From NCBI RefSeq assembly GCF_002902945.1, contig NZ_CP026102.1:2604001-2668000 (forward strand): 64,000 nucleotides of DNA. Direction: 5' to 3'. The stretch is from Paraburkholderia caribensis (lineage in GTDB: Bacteria > Pseudomonadota > Gammaproteobacteria > Burkholderiales > Burkholderiaceae). Shown here piece by piece: positions 44,480 through 53,765 of this stretch (position 1 is its first letter; the number at the start of each line of letters is the position of its first letter). A program made the translations under genes and the position numbers. The notes under the pieces are model-generated. The model had not been told where the DNA came from and ran no database searches. It saw only the letters and a program-made list of their open reading frames with translations.

Positions 44480-45132
44480 GGCATCCGCGATTCGTTAGCT
44501 CGCTTCACGCGTCGCCCCTGTGCGGGGCGGCACCTACTTTTCTTTGCCGCCGCAAAGAAAAGTAGGCAAAAGAAAGCGGCTCACACCGCCAATTCTTGAC
44601 GTTTACCCACGGGCCCCCAACGTCCCCACCCTTCACACACCAGCGCCTTGGTTGGTGCCCGTTGCCAACGCTTCGAACAAACGCCTCACCCGCTTCAATT
44701 ACCCCTACCCGGGCCAGCGGCAGCGAATGGTATGGGCCGCCCAGGTGGCAAACTGTGTGTAGGTTGTCGCGTCGTATAGCTTGGCGCTCTTACCGGGTGG
44801 GACGCGTGCGCTATCGGTCTGGAGTGTAGCGTGTGGAGCACCGAGGGCCGACACACAGTTTGCCACCTGGGCGGCGGCGGACTGTCTGGCAAGGCGTGCT
44901 GCGACGCGGACGCATGAAGCGGGTGAGGCGTCCGGAGAGAGCGTTGGCAACGCAGGTGAACAGGTGCGCTGCCGTGTGAAGCGTGGGGACGTTGGGGGCC
45001 CGTGGGCAAACGTCAAAGGCTTGCGGTGTGAGCCGCTTTCTTTTGCCTACTTTTCTTTGCGGCGGCAAAGAAAAGTAGGTGCCGCCCCGCACAGGGGCGA
45101 CGCTTGAAGCGAGCTAACAATTCGCGGATGCC
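44480..45132. repeat. palindromic element R1 (653 bp)
   Basis: Nested palindrome between divergent genes (DUF1254 and copA). Outer arms 44509-44589 and 45023-45103 are an 81-bp perfect inverted repeat. Each arm holds two hairpins: CGCCCC-TGTGC-GGGGCG and a 15-bp stem CCTACTTTTCTTTGC with a CGCC loop. Imperfect middle arms carry GGGCCCCCAACG-type boxes (both of type A). A perfect 25-bp inner inverted repeat lies at 44736-44760 and 44851-44875 around a ~90-bp centre containing TTGGCGCTCTTACC and GGTCTGGAGTG. Flanks GGCATCCGCGA.../...TCGCGGATGCC extend the symmetry to 44480 and 45132. Short tandem GGCATCCGCGATTTGCC-type units lie just to the left (44404-44490). Confidence 0.93.
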
Positions 45133-45216
45133 ATCGAAAGCAAAAGCAATTCGCGGATGCCAGCGAAAACGCAAAGACAAAAGGAAAAAAGAAAAAAGCA
45201 AAAGCAAAAAATCCCC

Positions 45217-45247
45217 TTGACCTTCCCATCATGGGAACCCCGATACT
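45217..45247 (+). promoter_or_regulatory. MerR/CueR-type promoter-operator of copA
   Basis: TTGACC (-35, 45217-45222) and GATACT (-10, 45242-45247) are separated by 19 bp, the elongated spacer used by MerR-family activators. Inside the spacer is the perfect dyad TTCCCAT-C-ATGGGAA (45223-45237), resembling CueR operators of copper ATPases. Predicted transcription start ~45253, about 40 nt before the copA ATG. No cueR gene is in the window. Confidence 0.75.
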
Positions 45248-45293
45248 GCCTCCAACGATACGCAATAGCGCAAAAAACGGGAGCCTCCCAGCC

Positions 45294-47831
45294 ATGACCG
45301 AACTCGCACCACCCCGCACCGGCGACACATCCCGCCCGTCGGCATCGTCGGAACTCGACATTCAGGGCATGACATGCGCGTCCTGCGCGCTGCGCGTCGA
45401 GAAAGCGCTCGCAAAAGTACCGGGCGTCGCGCGCGCAAGCGTGAATCTTGCCACCGAAAAAGCAACCGTCGATGCCGACGCATCCGTCACCACCGATACC
45501 CTCGTCAACGCCGTCCGCAAGGCAGGCTACGACGCACAGCCGCTGAACGGCGCGCCGCCACCCGACAGCAACGCCCAGTCGACAGCCGAACTCGCCATCG
45601 GCGGCATGACCTGCGCGGCCTGCTCCGGACGCGTCGAAAAAGCGCTCGCGCGGATTCCCGGAGTGACCTCCGCGTCCGTCAATCTCGCCACCGAAAAAGC
45701 AACCGTCACCACCAACGGCGCAGTCGGCGTCGATCAGTTGATCGCGGCCGTCACGAAGGCCGGCTATCACGCGACGCCCCTCTCCACCGACGACGCAACC
45801 CCCGCCGCCACCGAAGACAAGGACGCCGCCGCCCGCGCCGCCGTGCGCCGCGAACTCGGCGCGGTCGTGATCTGCGCGCTGCTGACGCTGCCGCTCATCC
45901 TGCCGATGCTCGCGGAACCGCTCGGCCTGCACGCGATGCTGTCCGCCACGCCGCAACTCGCGCTCGCCACCATCGTCCAGTTCGTGTTCGGCGCGCGCTT
46001 CTACCGCGCCGCATGGAAAGCCGTGCGCGCGGGCGCGGGCAATATGGATCTGCTGGTCGCGCTCGGTACGTCGGCGGCTTATGGCGTGAGCGTCTACCAG
46101 ATGGCGCTGCATCCCGGCGACACCATGCATCTGTACTTCGAAGCGTCGGCTGTCGTGATTACGCTGGTGCGCTTCGGCAAGTGGCTCGAAGCGCGCGCCA
46201 GGCGCCAGACCACCGACGCGATCCGTGCGCTCAATGCGCTGCGTCCCGACCGCGCGCGCATCGTGGTCGGCAAGGAAGAGCACGAGGTGCCGCTCGCGCA
46301 AGTGCGCACCGGCATGCTCGTCGCGGTGCGGCCGGGCGAGCGCGTGCCCGTCGACGGCACGGTGCTGCAAGGCCGCACGCATATCGACGAATCGCTGATC
46401 ACGGGCGAAAGCCTGCCCGTGCCGAAGCAGCAGGACGACCGCGTGACGGCGGGGTCGATCAACGGCGAAGGCGCGATCATCGTGAAGACGACGGCCATCG
46501 GCGCCGAGACCACGCTCGCCCGCATCATCCGGCTAGTCGAAACGGCGCAGGCGGAGAAAGCCCCGATCCAGCGGCTGGTCGACCGCGTCAGCGAAATTTT
46601 CGTTCCCGTCATTCTGGCTGTCGCGCTCGTCACGCTGGCCGGCTGGCTGATCGCCGGACACAGCGCCGAAACGGCGATTCTCAACGCGGTCGCCGTGCTG
46701 GTGATCGCCTGCCCGTGCGCGCTCGGCCTCGCGACGCCGACCGCGATCATGGCGGGCACAGGTGTGGCCGCGCGTCACGGCGTGCTGATCAAGGACGCGC
46801 AGGCGCTCGAAATCGCGCATCAGGTCCGCGTCGTGGCGTTCGACAAGACGGGCACCCTGACAGTCGGCCAGCCATCCGTAACGGCGTTCCAGGCGGCGGA
46901 TGGCGTGGACCGCCAACACGCGCTGGCGCTCGCGGCGGCCGTGCAGCGGCATAGCGAGCATCCGCTCGCGAAAGCCGTCCTGAAAGCCTTCGAAGCGGAG
47001 GGCAACGGCGCCACGCCGCCCGCCGCCGGCGACGCGCGCGCGGTCGCGGGGCGCGGCGTGGAAGCGGATATCGACGGCGAGACGTTCGCCATCGGCAGCA
47101 GCCGCTGGCTGGGCGAACTGGGCGTCGTGCCGTCGCCCGCCCTCGCCCGCCGCGCGCAGCAACTCGAAGCGCAAGGCAACACGGTGTCGTGGCTGATCGG
47201 GCGCGGCAAGACGGGCGCGCAAATGAGCGTGGAAGCGGGCACGCCAGCGGGTCGACAGGCCCAGGCGCTCGCGCTGATCGCCTTCGGCGACACACTCAAG
47301 CCGGGCGCGCGCGCCGCGATCGAACGGCTGTCGCGCATGGGCGTGACGAGCGCGCTGGTGACGGGCGACAACGAAGGCAGCGCGAACAGCGTCGCCGCCG
47401 CGCTGGGCATCGACGAAGTGCACGCGCAGGTCCTGCCGTCCGACAAGGCGCGCGTCGTGCACGACCTGAAGATCCGCACGTCAAGCGTGGTCGCGATGGC
47501 GGGCGACGGCATCAACGACGCCCCCGCCCTCGCCGCCGCCGACATCGGCATCGCGATGGCGACGGGCACCGACGTCGCGATGCACGCGGCCGGCATCACG
47601 CTGATGCGGGGCGACCCGGCGCTGGTCGCCGATGCAATCGACATCTCGCGCCGCACGTGGCGCAAGATCCAGCAGAACCTGTTCTGGGCGTTCGTGTACA
47701 ACCTGATCGGCATTCCGCTCGCCGCGTTCGGGCTGCTGAACCCGATGATCGCGGGTGCGGCAATGGCGTTCTCGAGCGTGAGTGTCGTGACGAACGCGTT
47801 GCTACTACGAACCTGGCGTTCTTCGCATTGA
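45294..47831 (+). CDS. copA: Cu(I)-exporting P1B-type ATPase
   Basis: 845 residues from ATG 45294. An ATG at 45231 lies inside the promoter dyad and is rejected. Two N-terminal HMA domains have CxxC pairs at Cys28/Cys31 (GMTCASC) and Cys107/Cys110 (GMTCAAC). Ion-path motif CPC 473-475 (CPCALGLATP), phosphorylated Asp517 in FDKTGTLT, TGES phosphatase loop and hinge GDGINDAPALAAADIG. The membrane C-terminus includes NLFWAFVYNLIGIPLAAFG and MAFSSVSVVTNALLL, matching Cu(I) P1B-1 signatures. It pumps cytosolic copper outward. It stands alone, bordered on the left by R1. Confidence 0.96.
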   Translation: MTELAPPRTGDTSRPSASSELDIQGMTCASCALRVEKALAKVPGVARASVNLATEKATVDADASVTTDTLVNAVRKAGYDAQPLNGAPPPDSNAQSTAELAIGGMTCAACSGRVEKALARIPGVTSASVNLATEKATVTTNGAVGVDQLIAAVTKAGYHATPLSTDDATPAATEDKDAAARAAVRRELGAVVICALLTLPLILPMLAEPLGLHAMLSATPQLALATIVQFVFGARFYRAAWKAVRAGAGNMDLLVALGTSAAYGVSVYQMALHPGDTMHLYFEASAVVITLVRFGKWLEARARRQTTDAIRALNALRPDRARIVVGKEEHEVPLAQVRTGMLVAVRPGERVPVDGTVLQGRTHIDESLITGESLPVPKQQDDRVTAGSINGEGAIIVKTTAIGAETTLARIIRLVETAQAEKAPIQRLVDRVSEIFVPVILAVALVTLAGWLIAGHSAETAILNAVAVLVIACPCALGLATPTAIMAGTGVAARHGVLIKDAQALEIAHQVRVVAFDKTGTLTVGQPSVTAFQAADGVDRQHALALAAAVQRHSEHPLAKAVLKAFEAEGNGATPPAAGDARAVAGRGVEADIDGETFAIGSSRWLGELGVVPSPALARRAQQLEAQGNTVSWLIGRGKTGAQMSVEAGTPAGRQAQALALIAFGDTLKPGARAAIERLSRMGVTSALVTGDNEGSANSVAAALGIDEVHAQVLPSDKARVVHDLKIRTSSVVAMAGDGINDAPALAAADIGIAMATGTDVAMHAAGITLMRGDPALVADAIDISRRTWRKIQQNLFWAFVYNLIGIPLAAFGLLNPMIAGAAMAFSSVSVVTNALLLRTWRSSH

Positions 47832-47859
47832 TCTGAGTCAACACTCTAGCTTTCAAAAT

Positions 47860-47887
47860 TAAAGGAAAACGTTTGGCGTGCCGTTAA
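47860..47887 (+). promoter_or_regulatory. sigma28 (FliA)-like promoter of the chemoreceptor gene
   Basis: TAAAGGAA (47860-47867), 12-bp spacer, GCCGTTAA (47880-47887). The flagellar consensus is TAAAGTTT-N11-GCCGATAA; the -10 matches 7 of 8 and the -35 keeps TAAAG. The spacer is one base longer than ideal. It lies 85 bp before the probable ATG of the receptor. Confidence 0.6.
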
Positions 47888-47972
47888 CAGGTTTCAGGCT
47901 GCCGTTTCGGTGTCGCGTGCCTTGGCGCGCGACACAACGGAGCAGCTTCAATCCCGTTACCTGCAGACCCTC

Positions 47973-49943
47973 ATGGACATCCTTTCATTGCGCCGCGCCA
48001 GCGTGGGCGCCAGGCTCGCCATGCTCTCGTGCGCGCTGGTGGCCGTCATTTTTGCCGCCTTCACGTTCGCCTTGACCCGCACGGCGGGCACGCTGATCAG
48101 CGATCAGGTGCTGTCGCGCATCACCGAGAAAGACCGGTCGATTGCCGCGATGATCTCGCTGTTCGACAAGGCGCTCACAGCCGAAGTGGGCCGTTCGATG
48201 ACGCTGTTCGCGAGTTTCCTGCCGCCCGGCTACGCGCTCGACGAGACGCAGAAGATCGACATTGCCGGCACGCCGACGCCCGTCTTCAAGGCGGGCGACA
48301 AAGTGCTGAACAACGACTTCTCGATTCCCGACCAGTTTCTTGCGCAAAGCGGCGCCATCGCGACGATCTTCGCGCGCACGGGCGACGACTTCGTGCGCGT
48401 GACGACCTCGCTGAAAAAGCAGGACGGCTCGCGCGCGATCGGCACGCTGCTCGACCGCAAGGGCCCCGCCTACGGCCCCGTCGCGGGCAACAAGACCTTC
48501 ACGGGACTCGCGACGCTGTTCGGCAAGCGCTATATCACGCAGTACCGGCCGATCACCGATGCCAGCGGCAAGGTAATCGGCGCGCTGTTCGTCGGTGTCG
48601 ACGTGGATGCGCAGATCAAGTCGGTCGAAGACGGCATCCGTCAGCTGAAGATCGGCGACACGGGCTATTACTTCGTGTTGAATGCGTCGAACGGCGCGGA
48701 GCGCGGCAAGCTGCTGGTGCATCCGGCCGCTGCCGGTCAGGCAGGCGACGAGAGCGCCGCGCCGTACAAGCGCATGCTCGACGAAAAGGAAGGGCAGATC
48801 GAATACTCGAGCGCGGAAGCGGCGCTGGGCGAGACGGGTGCGCGAGACAAGTTCGTGTCGTTCGTCACCGTGCCGGAATGGGGCTGGCTGGTAGGCGGCG
48901 TCGCGAAGCGCGACGAAGTGATGGCCGACGTGATCGCCACGCGCAACCGCTTCATCCTGATTGGTTTCGTGCTGGTCGGGTTGTTCGCCGTCGTGTTCCT
49001 GATCGCCGTGCGCCGGCTGGTGTCGCGCCCGCTCGACGAAGCGGCGAAGGCTTCGGAGCGCTTTGCATCGGGCGATCTGAGCGTGCGCGTTTCGGCGAGC
49101 CACGAACGGCGAGCCGATGAAATCGGCCGCCTGATGCAGGCCATCGACGGCATCGGCGAGGGGCTTGCGCGGATCGTCACACAGGTGCGCAGCGCGTCGG
49201 CGGATATGACGGAAGGCACCGCGAAGATCGCTGCGGGCAGCGGCGAGATCGCGTCGCGGATCGGCACGCAGGCCGCGAGCCTCGAAGAGACGGCGGCGAG
49301 CATGCAGCAGATCACGTCGACGGTACAGCAGAACGCCGGTCACGCGGCACAGGCGAACACGCTGGTATCGGGCGCATCGGAAGCAGCTCTCGACGGCGGC
49401 CGCGCGGTCGAGCGGGTCGTCTCGACGATGGGCGAGATCAGCCAGTCGTCGAAGAAGATCGCCGATATCACGACGGTCATCGAGGGCATCGCGTTCCAGA
49501 CCAATATCCTCGCGTTGAACGCTGCCGTCGAAGCGGCGCGCGCGGGCGAGCACGGCAAGGGGTTCGCGGTGGTTGCATCGGAGGTGCGTGCGCTTGCGCA
49601 GCGCAGCGCGGCGGCGGCCAAGGAGATCGAAGGCGTGATTGCCGAATCGACGGCGACGGTGTCGAGTGGCTTCCGCATTGCCGAGGAAGCGAGCACGACG
49701 ATGCGCTCGATCGTCGAGCGGGTTGGGCAGGTGCAGACGATTATTGGCGAAATCAGCGTTGCTTCGAAGGAGCAGTCGAGCGGGATCGAGCAGGTGAATA
49801 CGGCCGTCACGCAGATTGGGGAAGTGACGCAGCAGAATGCCGCGCTCGTTAGTGATGCCGAGCAGGCAGCTGCTGATCTGAGCGCGCAGGCTGACAAGCT
49901 GGCAGAGGTTGTTTCTGTGTTTAAGTTGGGCGGGCAGGATTAG
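47973..49943 (+). CDS. methyl-accepting chemotaxis protein with Cache sensor
   Basis: 656 residues from ATG 47973; an in-frame GTG at 47910 is possible but lies only ~15 nt after the predicted transcription start. First span LAMLSCALVAVIFAAFTFALTRTAG, then a ~280-residue periplasmic Cache_3/Cache_2-type sensor (FTGLATLFGKRYITQYRPITDASGKVIGALFVGVDV; GDTGYYFVLNASNG). A second span (FILIGFVLVGLFAVVFLIAV), a HAMP domain and the signalling hairpin IAFQTNILALNAAVEAARAGEHGKGFAVVASEVRALAQRSA complete it. No C-terminal CheR-binding pentapeptide is seen. Ligand unknown; the Cache form suggests small organic acids or amino acids. Confidence 0.94.
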   Translation: MDILSLRRASVGARLAMLSCALVAVIFAAFTFALTRTAGTLISDQVLSRITEKDRSIAAMISLFDKALTAEVGRSMTLFASFLPPGYALDETQKIDIAGTPTPVFKAGDKVLNNDFSIPDQFLAQSGAIATIFARTGDDFVRVTTSLKKQDGSRAIGTLLDRKGPAYGPVAGNKTFTGLATLFGKRYITQYRPITDASGKVIGALFVGVDVDAQIKSVEDGIRQLKIGDTGYYFVLNASNGAERGKLLVHPAAAGQAGDESAAPYKRMLDEKEGQIEYSSAEAALGETGARDKFVSFVTVPEWGWLVGGVAKRDEVMADVIATRNRFILIGFVLVGLFAVVFLIAVRRLVSRPLDEAAKASERFASGDLSVRVSASHERRADEIGRLMQAIDGIGEGLARIVTQVRSASADMTEGTAKIAAGSGEIASRIGTQAASLEETAASMQQITSTVQQNAGHAAQANTLVSGASEAALDGGRAVERVVSTMGEISQSSKKIADITTVIEGIAFQTNILALNAAVEAARAGEHGKGFAVVASEVRALAQRSAAAAKEIEGVIAESTATVSSGFRIAEEASTTMRSIVERVGQVQTIIGEISVASKEQSSGIEQVNTAVTQIGEVTQQNAALVSDAEQAAADLSAQADKLAEVVSVFKLGGQD

Positions 49944-50054
49944 GTTTTTTTTGGTCTGCGACGCTGGGTGGGGTGGTTGATTTTGCGCTTGCATCCGCGG
50001 ATTGCTTTTGCTTTTGCTTTCGCTTTCGCTTTCGCCTTCGCTTTCGCTTTCGCG

Positions 50055-50706
50055 GGCATCCGCGAATTGTTAGCGCGCTTCTCGCGTCGCCCCTGTGCGG
50101 GGCGGCACCTACTTTTCTTTGCCGCCGCAAAGAAAAGTAGGCAAAAGAAAGCGGCTCACACCGCCAGCCTTTGACGTTTGCCCACGGGCCCCCAACGTCC
50201 CCACACTTCACACCCCAGTGCCCTAGTCGGTGCGCGTTGCCAGCGCGCCGAATAAGCGCCTCACCCGCTTCGAATACCCGTACCCGGGCAAGCGCCAGCG
50301 AATGGTATGTGCCGCCCAGGTGGCAAACTGTGTGTAGGTTTTCCCGACGTACACGTTAGCGCTCTTACAGGGTGGAGCGCGTGCTCAATCGGTCTGGAGT
50401 GAAGCATGTGGAGCACCGAGGGCCGACACACAGTTTGCCACCTGGGCGGCCGTGGACTGTCTGGTGAGGCATGCTGAAACGCGGGTGCGTGAAGCGGGTG
50501 AGGCGCTCAGCAAGAGCGCTGGCAACGACCATCAATTAGCAAGTTGCCGTGTGAAGCGTGGGGACGTTGGGGGCCCGTGGATAAGAACATGGGCTGGCGG
50601 TGTGAGCCGCTTTCTTTTGCCTACTTTTCTTTGCGGCGGCAAAGAAAAGTAGGTGCCGCCCCGCACAGGGGCGACGCGTGAAGCACGCTAACAATTCGCG
50701 GATGCC
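50055..50706. repeat. palindromic element R2 (652 bp)
   Basis: Between convergent genes (chemoreceptor + and GST -). Outer arms 50084-50164 and 50597-50677 pair almost perfectly and carry the same two hairpins as R1. The left middle arm is type A (GACGTTTGCCCACGGGCCCC). The right middle arm is type A near the centre (GGGGACGTTGGGGGCCCG) but ends in GATAAGAACATGGGCTGGC, which is found in type B arms, so it looks chimeric. Inner inverted repeat GCCGCCCAGGTGGCAAACTG and complement present; the centre keeps GCGCTCTTAC and GGTCTGGAGTGAAGCATGTGG. Flanked left by CTTTCG/CTTTTG hexamer runs (~50000-50052) and right by the complementary GCAAAA run (~50707-50745). Confidence 0.93.
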
Positions 50707-50797
50707 CGCGAAAGCAAAAGCAAAAGCAAAAGCAAAAGCAAATCACGGCCGCCAGCGTAAAGCAAAAAACCAAACCCAAAAACCAAACCAAAAAAAC

Positions 50798-51475
50798 CTA
50801 AAACTCAACATCAAGCTCGTCGATCTCATCGACTTCCAGTTGCGCTTCAGCAATCCACATCTGCATCTCAGGCATCGCCAAAATCCTCTGCCCATACGCA
50901 ACGATATCCGGATCGAGCTGCACATCATAGGTAACAAATCGCGTAACAACAGGCGCATACATCGCATCCGCAGCGCTGCGCTCGCCAAACAGATACGGCC
51001 CGCCATACTCCCCCAAACACTCGCGCCAGATCGTCACGATCCGATCAATATCGGACTGCGCCCGCGCCCACACCTTAAACCCCGGAAAGTGCGCTTTCAG
51101 ATTCATCGGCAACGCCGAGCGCAACGACCCGAACCCCGAATGCATCTCACCGCATATCGCCCGGCAATGCGCGCGCGCCTTACGATCCCTGGGCAACAGC
51201 CCAGCCTCGGGCCGCACTTCGTTCAGATATTCGGCGATAGCCAACGTGTCCCATACCTTGATCCCGTCATGCACGAGACACGGCACGAGAATTGAAGGCG
51301 ACAGCAGCAGCAACTCAGCCCGCGCAGCGGGATCATCAACAGGCATCACGATCTCGTCGAACGGCAAGCCGCTGAACTTCGCCAGCAACCAGCCGCGCAG
51401 AGACCACGAGGAATAGTTGCGGCTGCTGATCGTCAGCGTGCTGGTAGCCGTCGTGTCAGCCGTCGGATTTGGCAT
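50798..51475 (-). CDS. glutathione S-transferase family protein
   Basis: 225 residues from ATG 51475, with GGAGCGA upstream. The N-terminal thioredoxin-like domain has SSRNYSSWSLRGWLLAKFSGLPFDEI (Ser-rich catalytic loop at ~17-23) and the glutathione gamma-Glu site VPCLVHDGIKVWDTLAIAEYLNE. The C-terminal helical domain contains RAHCRAICGEMHSGF, EYGGPYLFGERSAADAMYAPVVTRF (the N-capping box type). It resembles the zeta/omega-like or YfcF-like bacterial GSTs. Substrate unknown. Its end faces palindromic element R2 by 92 bp. Confidence 0.93.
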   Translation of the reverse strand: MPNPTADTTATSTLTISSRNYSSWSLRGWLLAKFSGLPFDEIVMPVDDPAARAELLLLSPSILVPCLVHDGIKVWDTLAIAEYLNEVRPEAGLLPRDRKARAHCRAICGEMHSGFGSLRSALPMNLKAHFPGFKVWARAQSDIDRIVTIWRECLGEYGGPYLFGERSAADAMYAPVVTRFVTYDVQLDPDIVAYGQRILAMPEMQMWIAEAQLEVDEIDELDVEF

Positions 51476-51699
51476 GTCTCGCTCCACAGAAGATCATCGC
51501 GGCGCTTTCGCAGCATCGCGATGCACGATGCCGGGCATATTCGCACCAATTCGCGGCATAACCGGCACCTTACGGAATGGCGCGCAAGGGCTATGCCAAT
51601 GCATCGCGGCAGCAGGGCTATTCCGCCGCCGCCGCGTTCGGCTCTATTGGCATATGACTTGCCTGTCATTGGCCCAGGTTCTCATCTCTTGCGAAAGCC

Positions 51700-53082
51700 A
51701 TGAATCCGCTCGCTTATCCGGCGTACCAGGCGTTCGCCAACTTCATGCTGCCCTTGCGCCACGGCGCATCGCTCGTGCAGGGCGCCCTCGACGCGTGGCC
51801 CGAGTATGCCGCCACGCCACCCGGCCGGACGCTGCGCGCATCGGCCGAATTGCTGACGCTCGCGGGCCTCACCCACGTGCGGCCGCCTTTCGGTATCGGC
51901 AGCGTCGAGGTCGAAGGGCAAGCCGTCGATGTGATCGAAGAAGTCGCGCAGTCGACACCCTTCTGTTCACTGCTGCATTTCCGCAAGCACGCGTCGTTCG
52001 ACGTGCCGCAGCCGCGCGTGCTGGTGATCGCGCCGATGTCGGGCCACTTCGCTACGCTGCTGCGCGGCACGGTCCGCACGATGCTCGCCGAGCACGATGT
52101 CTACATCACCGACTGGCACAACCCGCGCGATGTGCCGCTTTCGGCGGGTCGCTTCGGCTTCGACGAGTTCGTGCAGCACGTGATCGACTTCACGGACACG
52201 ATCGGCCAGGGCACGCATCTGCTCGCCGTCTGTCAGCCAACCGTCGCCGCGCTCGCCGCCGTCGCGCTGATGGCCGCCGACGACCATCCCGCACAGCCCG
52301 CCAGCATGACGCTGATGGCCGGCCCGATCGACACGCGCGTCAACCCCACGCGCGTGAACGAGCTCGCGAAGAGCAAGCCGATCGAATGGTTCGAACGGAA
52401 TCTGATCAGCGCAGTGCCGTTCGGATTTCAGGGCGCGTTCCGGCGTGTCTATCCGGGTTTCGTGCAACTGAACGCGTTCATGTCGATGAATCTCGAACGG
52501 CACCTGGAGTCGTTCGAAACGATGTATCACGAGCGCTCGAAGGGCGACCCGGAAAAGGCGGAAGCGATCCGCGCCTTCTACGAAGAATACTTCGCGACGA
52601 TGGACCTGACGGCGGACTTCTACCTCGAAACCGTCGATACCGTGTTTCAGCGGCACGCATTGCCGCTGCACGAACTGGAAGTGCGAGGGCGGCGCGTGGA
52701 GCCGTCGAAGATTCGCCGCACCGCGCTCTTCACCGTGGAAGGCGAGCGCGACGACATCTGCGCCGTCGGCCAGACGCTCGCGGCGCAGGATCTGTGCGAC
52801 AGGTTACGGCCGTATCTGAAGACGCATCATGTGCAGACGGGCGTTGGGCACTATGGCGTGTTCAACGGGCAGCGCTGGGAACGGCAGATTTATCCGCGCA
52901 TCCGCGCCGTGATTCACGACAACGAGCCGCGTGCCGTGCCCGTCGTCACGCGCGGCGCGCAGGCGTCGCTGACGCTCGCGCCGGCGGCGGCTTCGAGCGC
53001 GACGGTGCCGGCAGGCACGACGCCCGCCGCCACGGAAGCGGCCGACGTCGATCTGGCTTCCGATGAGCCCGCCACCGAATGA
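51700..53082 (+). CDS. phaZ: intracellular polyhydroxyalkanoate (PHB) depolymerase
   Basis: 460 residues. The N-terminal MNPLAYPAYQAFANFMLPLRHGASL and PHB_depo core are typical of Ralstonia PhaZa-type enzymes. The nucleophile is Cys178 in LLAVCQPTVAAL (Cys replaces the lipase-box Ser in this family), with Asp351 (EGERDD) and His384 (GVGHYGVFNG) completing the triad. PF06850 C-terminal region is present. The last ~65 residues are a Pro/Ala/Thr-rich tail (from ~RAVPVVTRG), longer than in relatives of ~410 residues. It mobilises stored PHB to 3-hydroxybutyrate. The nearby 3-hydroxyacyl-CoA dehydrogenase on the other strand may act on related products. Confidence 0.94.
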   Translation: MNPLAYPAYQAFANFMLPLRHGASLVQGALDAWPEYAATPPGRTLRASAELLTLAGLTHVRPPFGIGSVEVEGQAVDVIEEVAQSTPFCSLLHFRKHASFDVPQPRVLVIAPMSGHFATLLRGTVRTMLAEHDVYITDWHNPRDVPLSAGRFGFDEFVQHVIDFTDTIGQGTHLLAVCQPTVAALAAVALMAADDHPAQPASMTLMAGPIDTRVNPTRVNELAKSKPIEWFERNLISAVPFGFQGAFRRVYPGFVQLNAFMSMNLERHLESFETMYHERSKGDPEKAEAIRAFYEEYFATMDLTADFYLETVDTVFQRHALPLHELEVRGRRVEPSKIRRTALFTVEGERDDICAVGQTLAAQDLCDRLRPYLKTHHVQTGVGHYGVFNGQRWERQIYPRIRAVIHDNEPRAVPVVTRGAQASLTLAPAAASSATVPAGTTPAATEAADVDLASDEPATE

Positions 53083-53109
53083 GCTTGGTGGCGCGCCTCA
53101 GTCAAGGCA

Positions 53110-53724
53110 TCACGACGTCGGACGAAACATCTGGAACATCTCGCCGATCTGCGCATAGTCGGCACGATAGCCCGCGCGCATGATCGGCTGCGCGGCGTGC
53201 GTGTCGAACAGGCCATCCTTCAGATACGCGTTCTGGATGTGCACGCCGACCACCTGTCCGAGCGCGAGCCAGTTGCCCATCGGCTTGCCGCTCAGATCGT
53301 GCAGCTGCACGATTTGCAGCAATTTGCATTCGAGCGCAGCCGGCGATTCGCCGACATGCGGCACCGACACGTTGCGCCCCGCCACGGGCGTGAGCCCGGA
53401 CAACTGGAATTCGTCGACGTTCGCCGCAACGGGCGCGGATGTGCGGTTCATCTGCTCGGCGAGCGGACGCGTCGCCAGATTCCAGACGAACTCGCGCGTC
53501 TCTTCGATATTGCGGATGCTGTCCTTGCGGCCTTCGCTGGCAAAGCCGATGATCGACGGGAATGTCGAAAATGCGCCGAAGAAGCTGTACGGCGCGAGAT
53601 TCAATTGACCGCTCGCCGCACGCGTCGAGACCCAGCCGATCAGCCTCGGCGCGACGATCGCCTTGAACGGGTCGTGAGGCAGGCCGTGGCCGCTGGCAGG
53701 ATCGTAGAAATAGACGTCGGACAT
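53110..53724 (-). CDS. flavin reductase-like domain protein
   Basis: 204 residues. The split-barrel FMN-binding domain is recognisable from IVAPRLIGWVSTRAASGQLNLAPYSFFGAFSTFPSIIGFASEG (~25-67), RKDSIRNIEETREFVWNLATRPLAEQMNRTSAP and the LGQVVGVHIQNAYLKDGLFDTHAAQPIMRAG end. Such DIM6/NTAB-family proteins supply reduced flavin or act as FMN oxidoreductases. It converges on phaZ, 27 bp between stops, and is read in the same direction as the 3HCDH gene 41 bp upstream. Confidence 0.92.
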   Translation of the reverse strand: MSDVYFYDPASGHGLPHDPFKAIVAPRLIGWVSTRAASGQLNLAPYSFFGAFSTFPSIIGFASEGRKDSIRNIEETREFVWNLATRPLAEQMNRTSAPVAANVDEFQLSGLTPVAGRNVSVPHVGESPAALECKLLQIVQLHDLSGKPMGNWLALGQVVGVHIQNAYLKDGLFDTHAAQPIMRAGYRADYAQIGEMFQMFRPTS

Positions 53725-53765
53725 GTATCGCTCTCGTTGTGATTGACCGTGCGCGTTCGCGCCGT

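Noticed and set aside
44515..45110. Open frames on both strands of the palindromic elements (proteins starting MRGGTYFSLPPQRKVGKRKRL and similar)
   Set aside because: They occur in mirror image in every element because of the palindrome, lack ribosome sites, vary in the centre and give low-complexity basic peptides. They are by-products of the repeat.
44480..45132. Insertion sequence or transposon
   Set aside because: Inverted repeats are present but there is no transposase and no clear target duplication. Kept as a repeat element only.
45231..45293. Longer N-terminus for CopA starting at ATG 45231
   Set aside because: That ATG is part of the promoter dyad and would lie upstream of the predicted transcription start.
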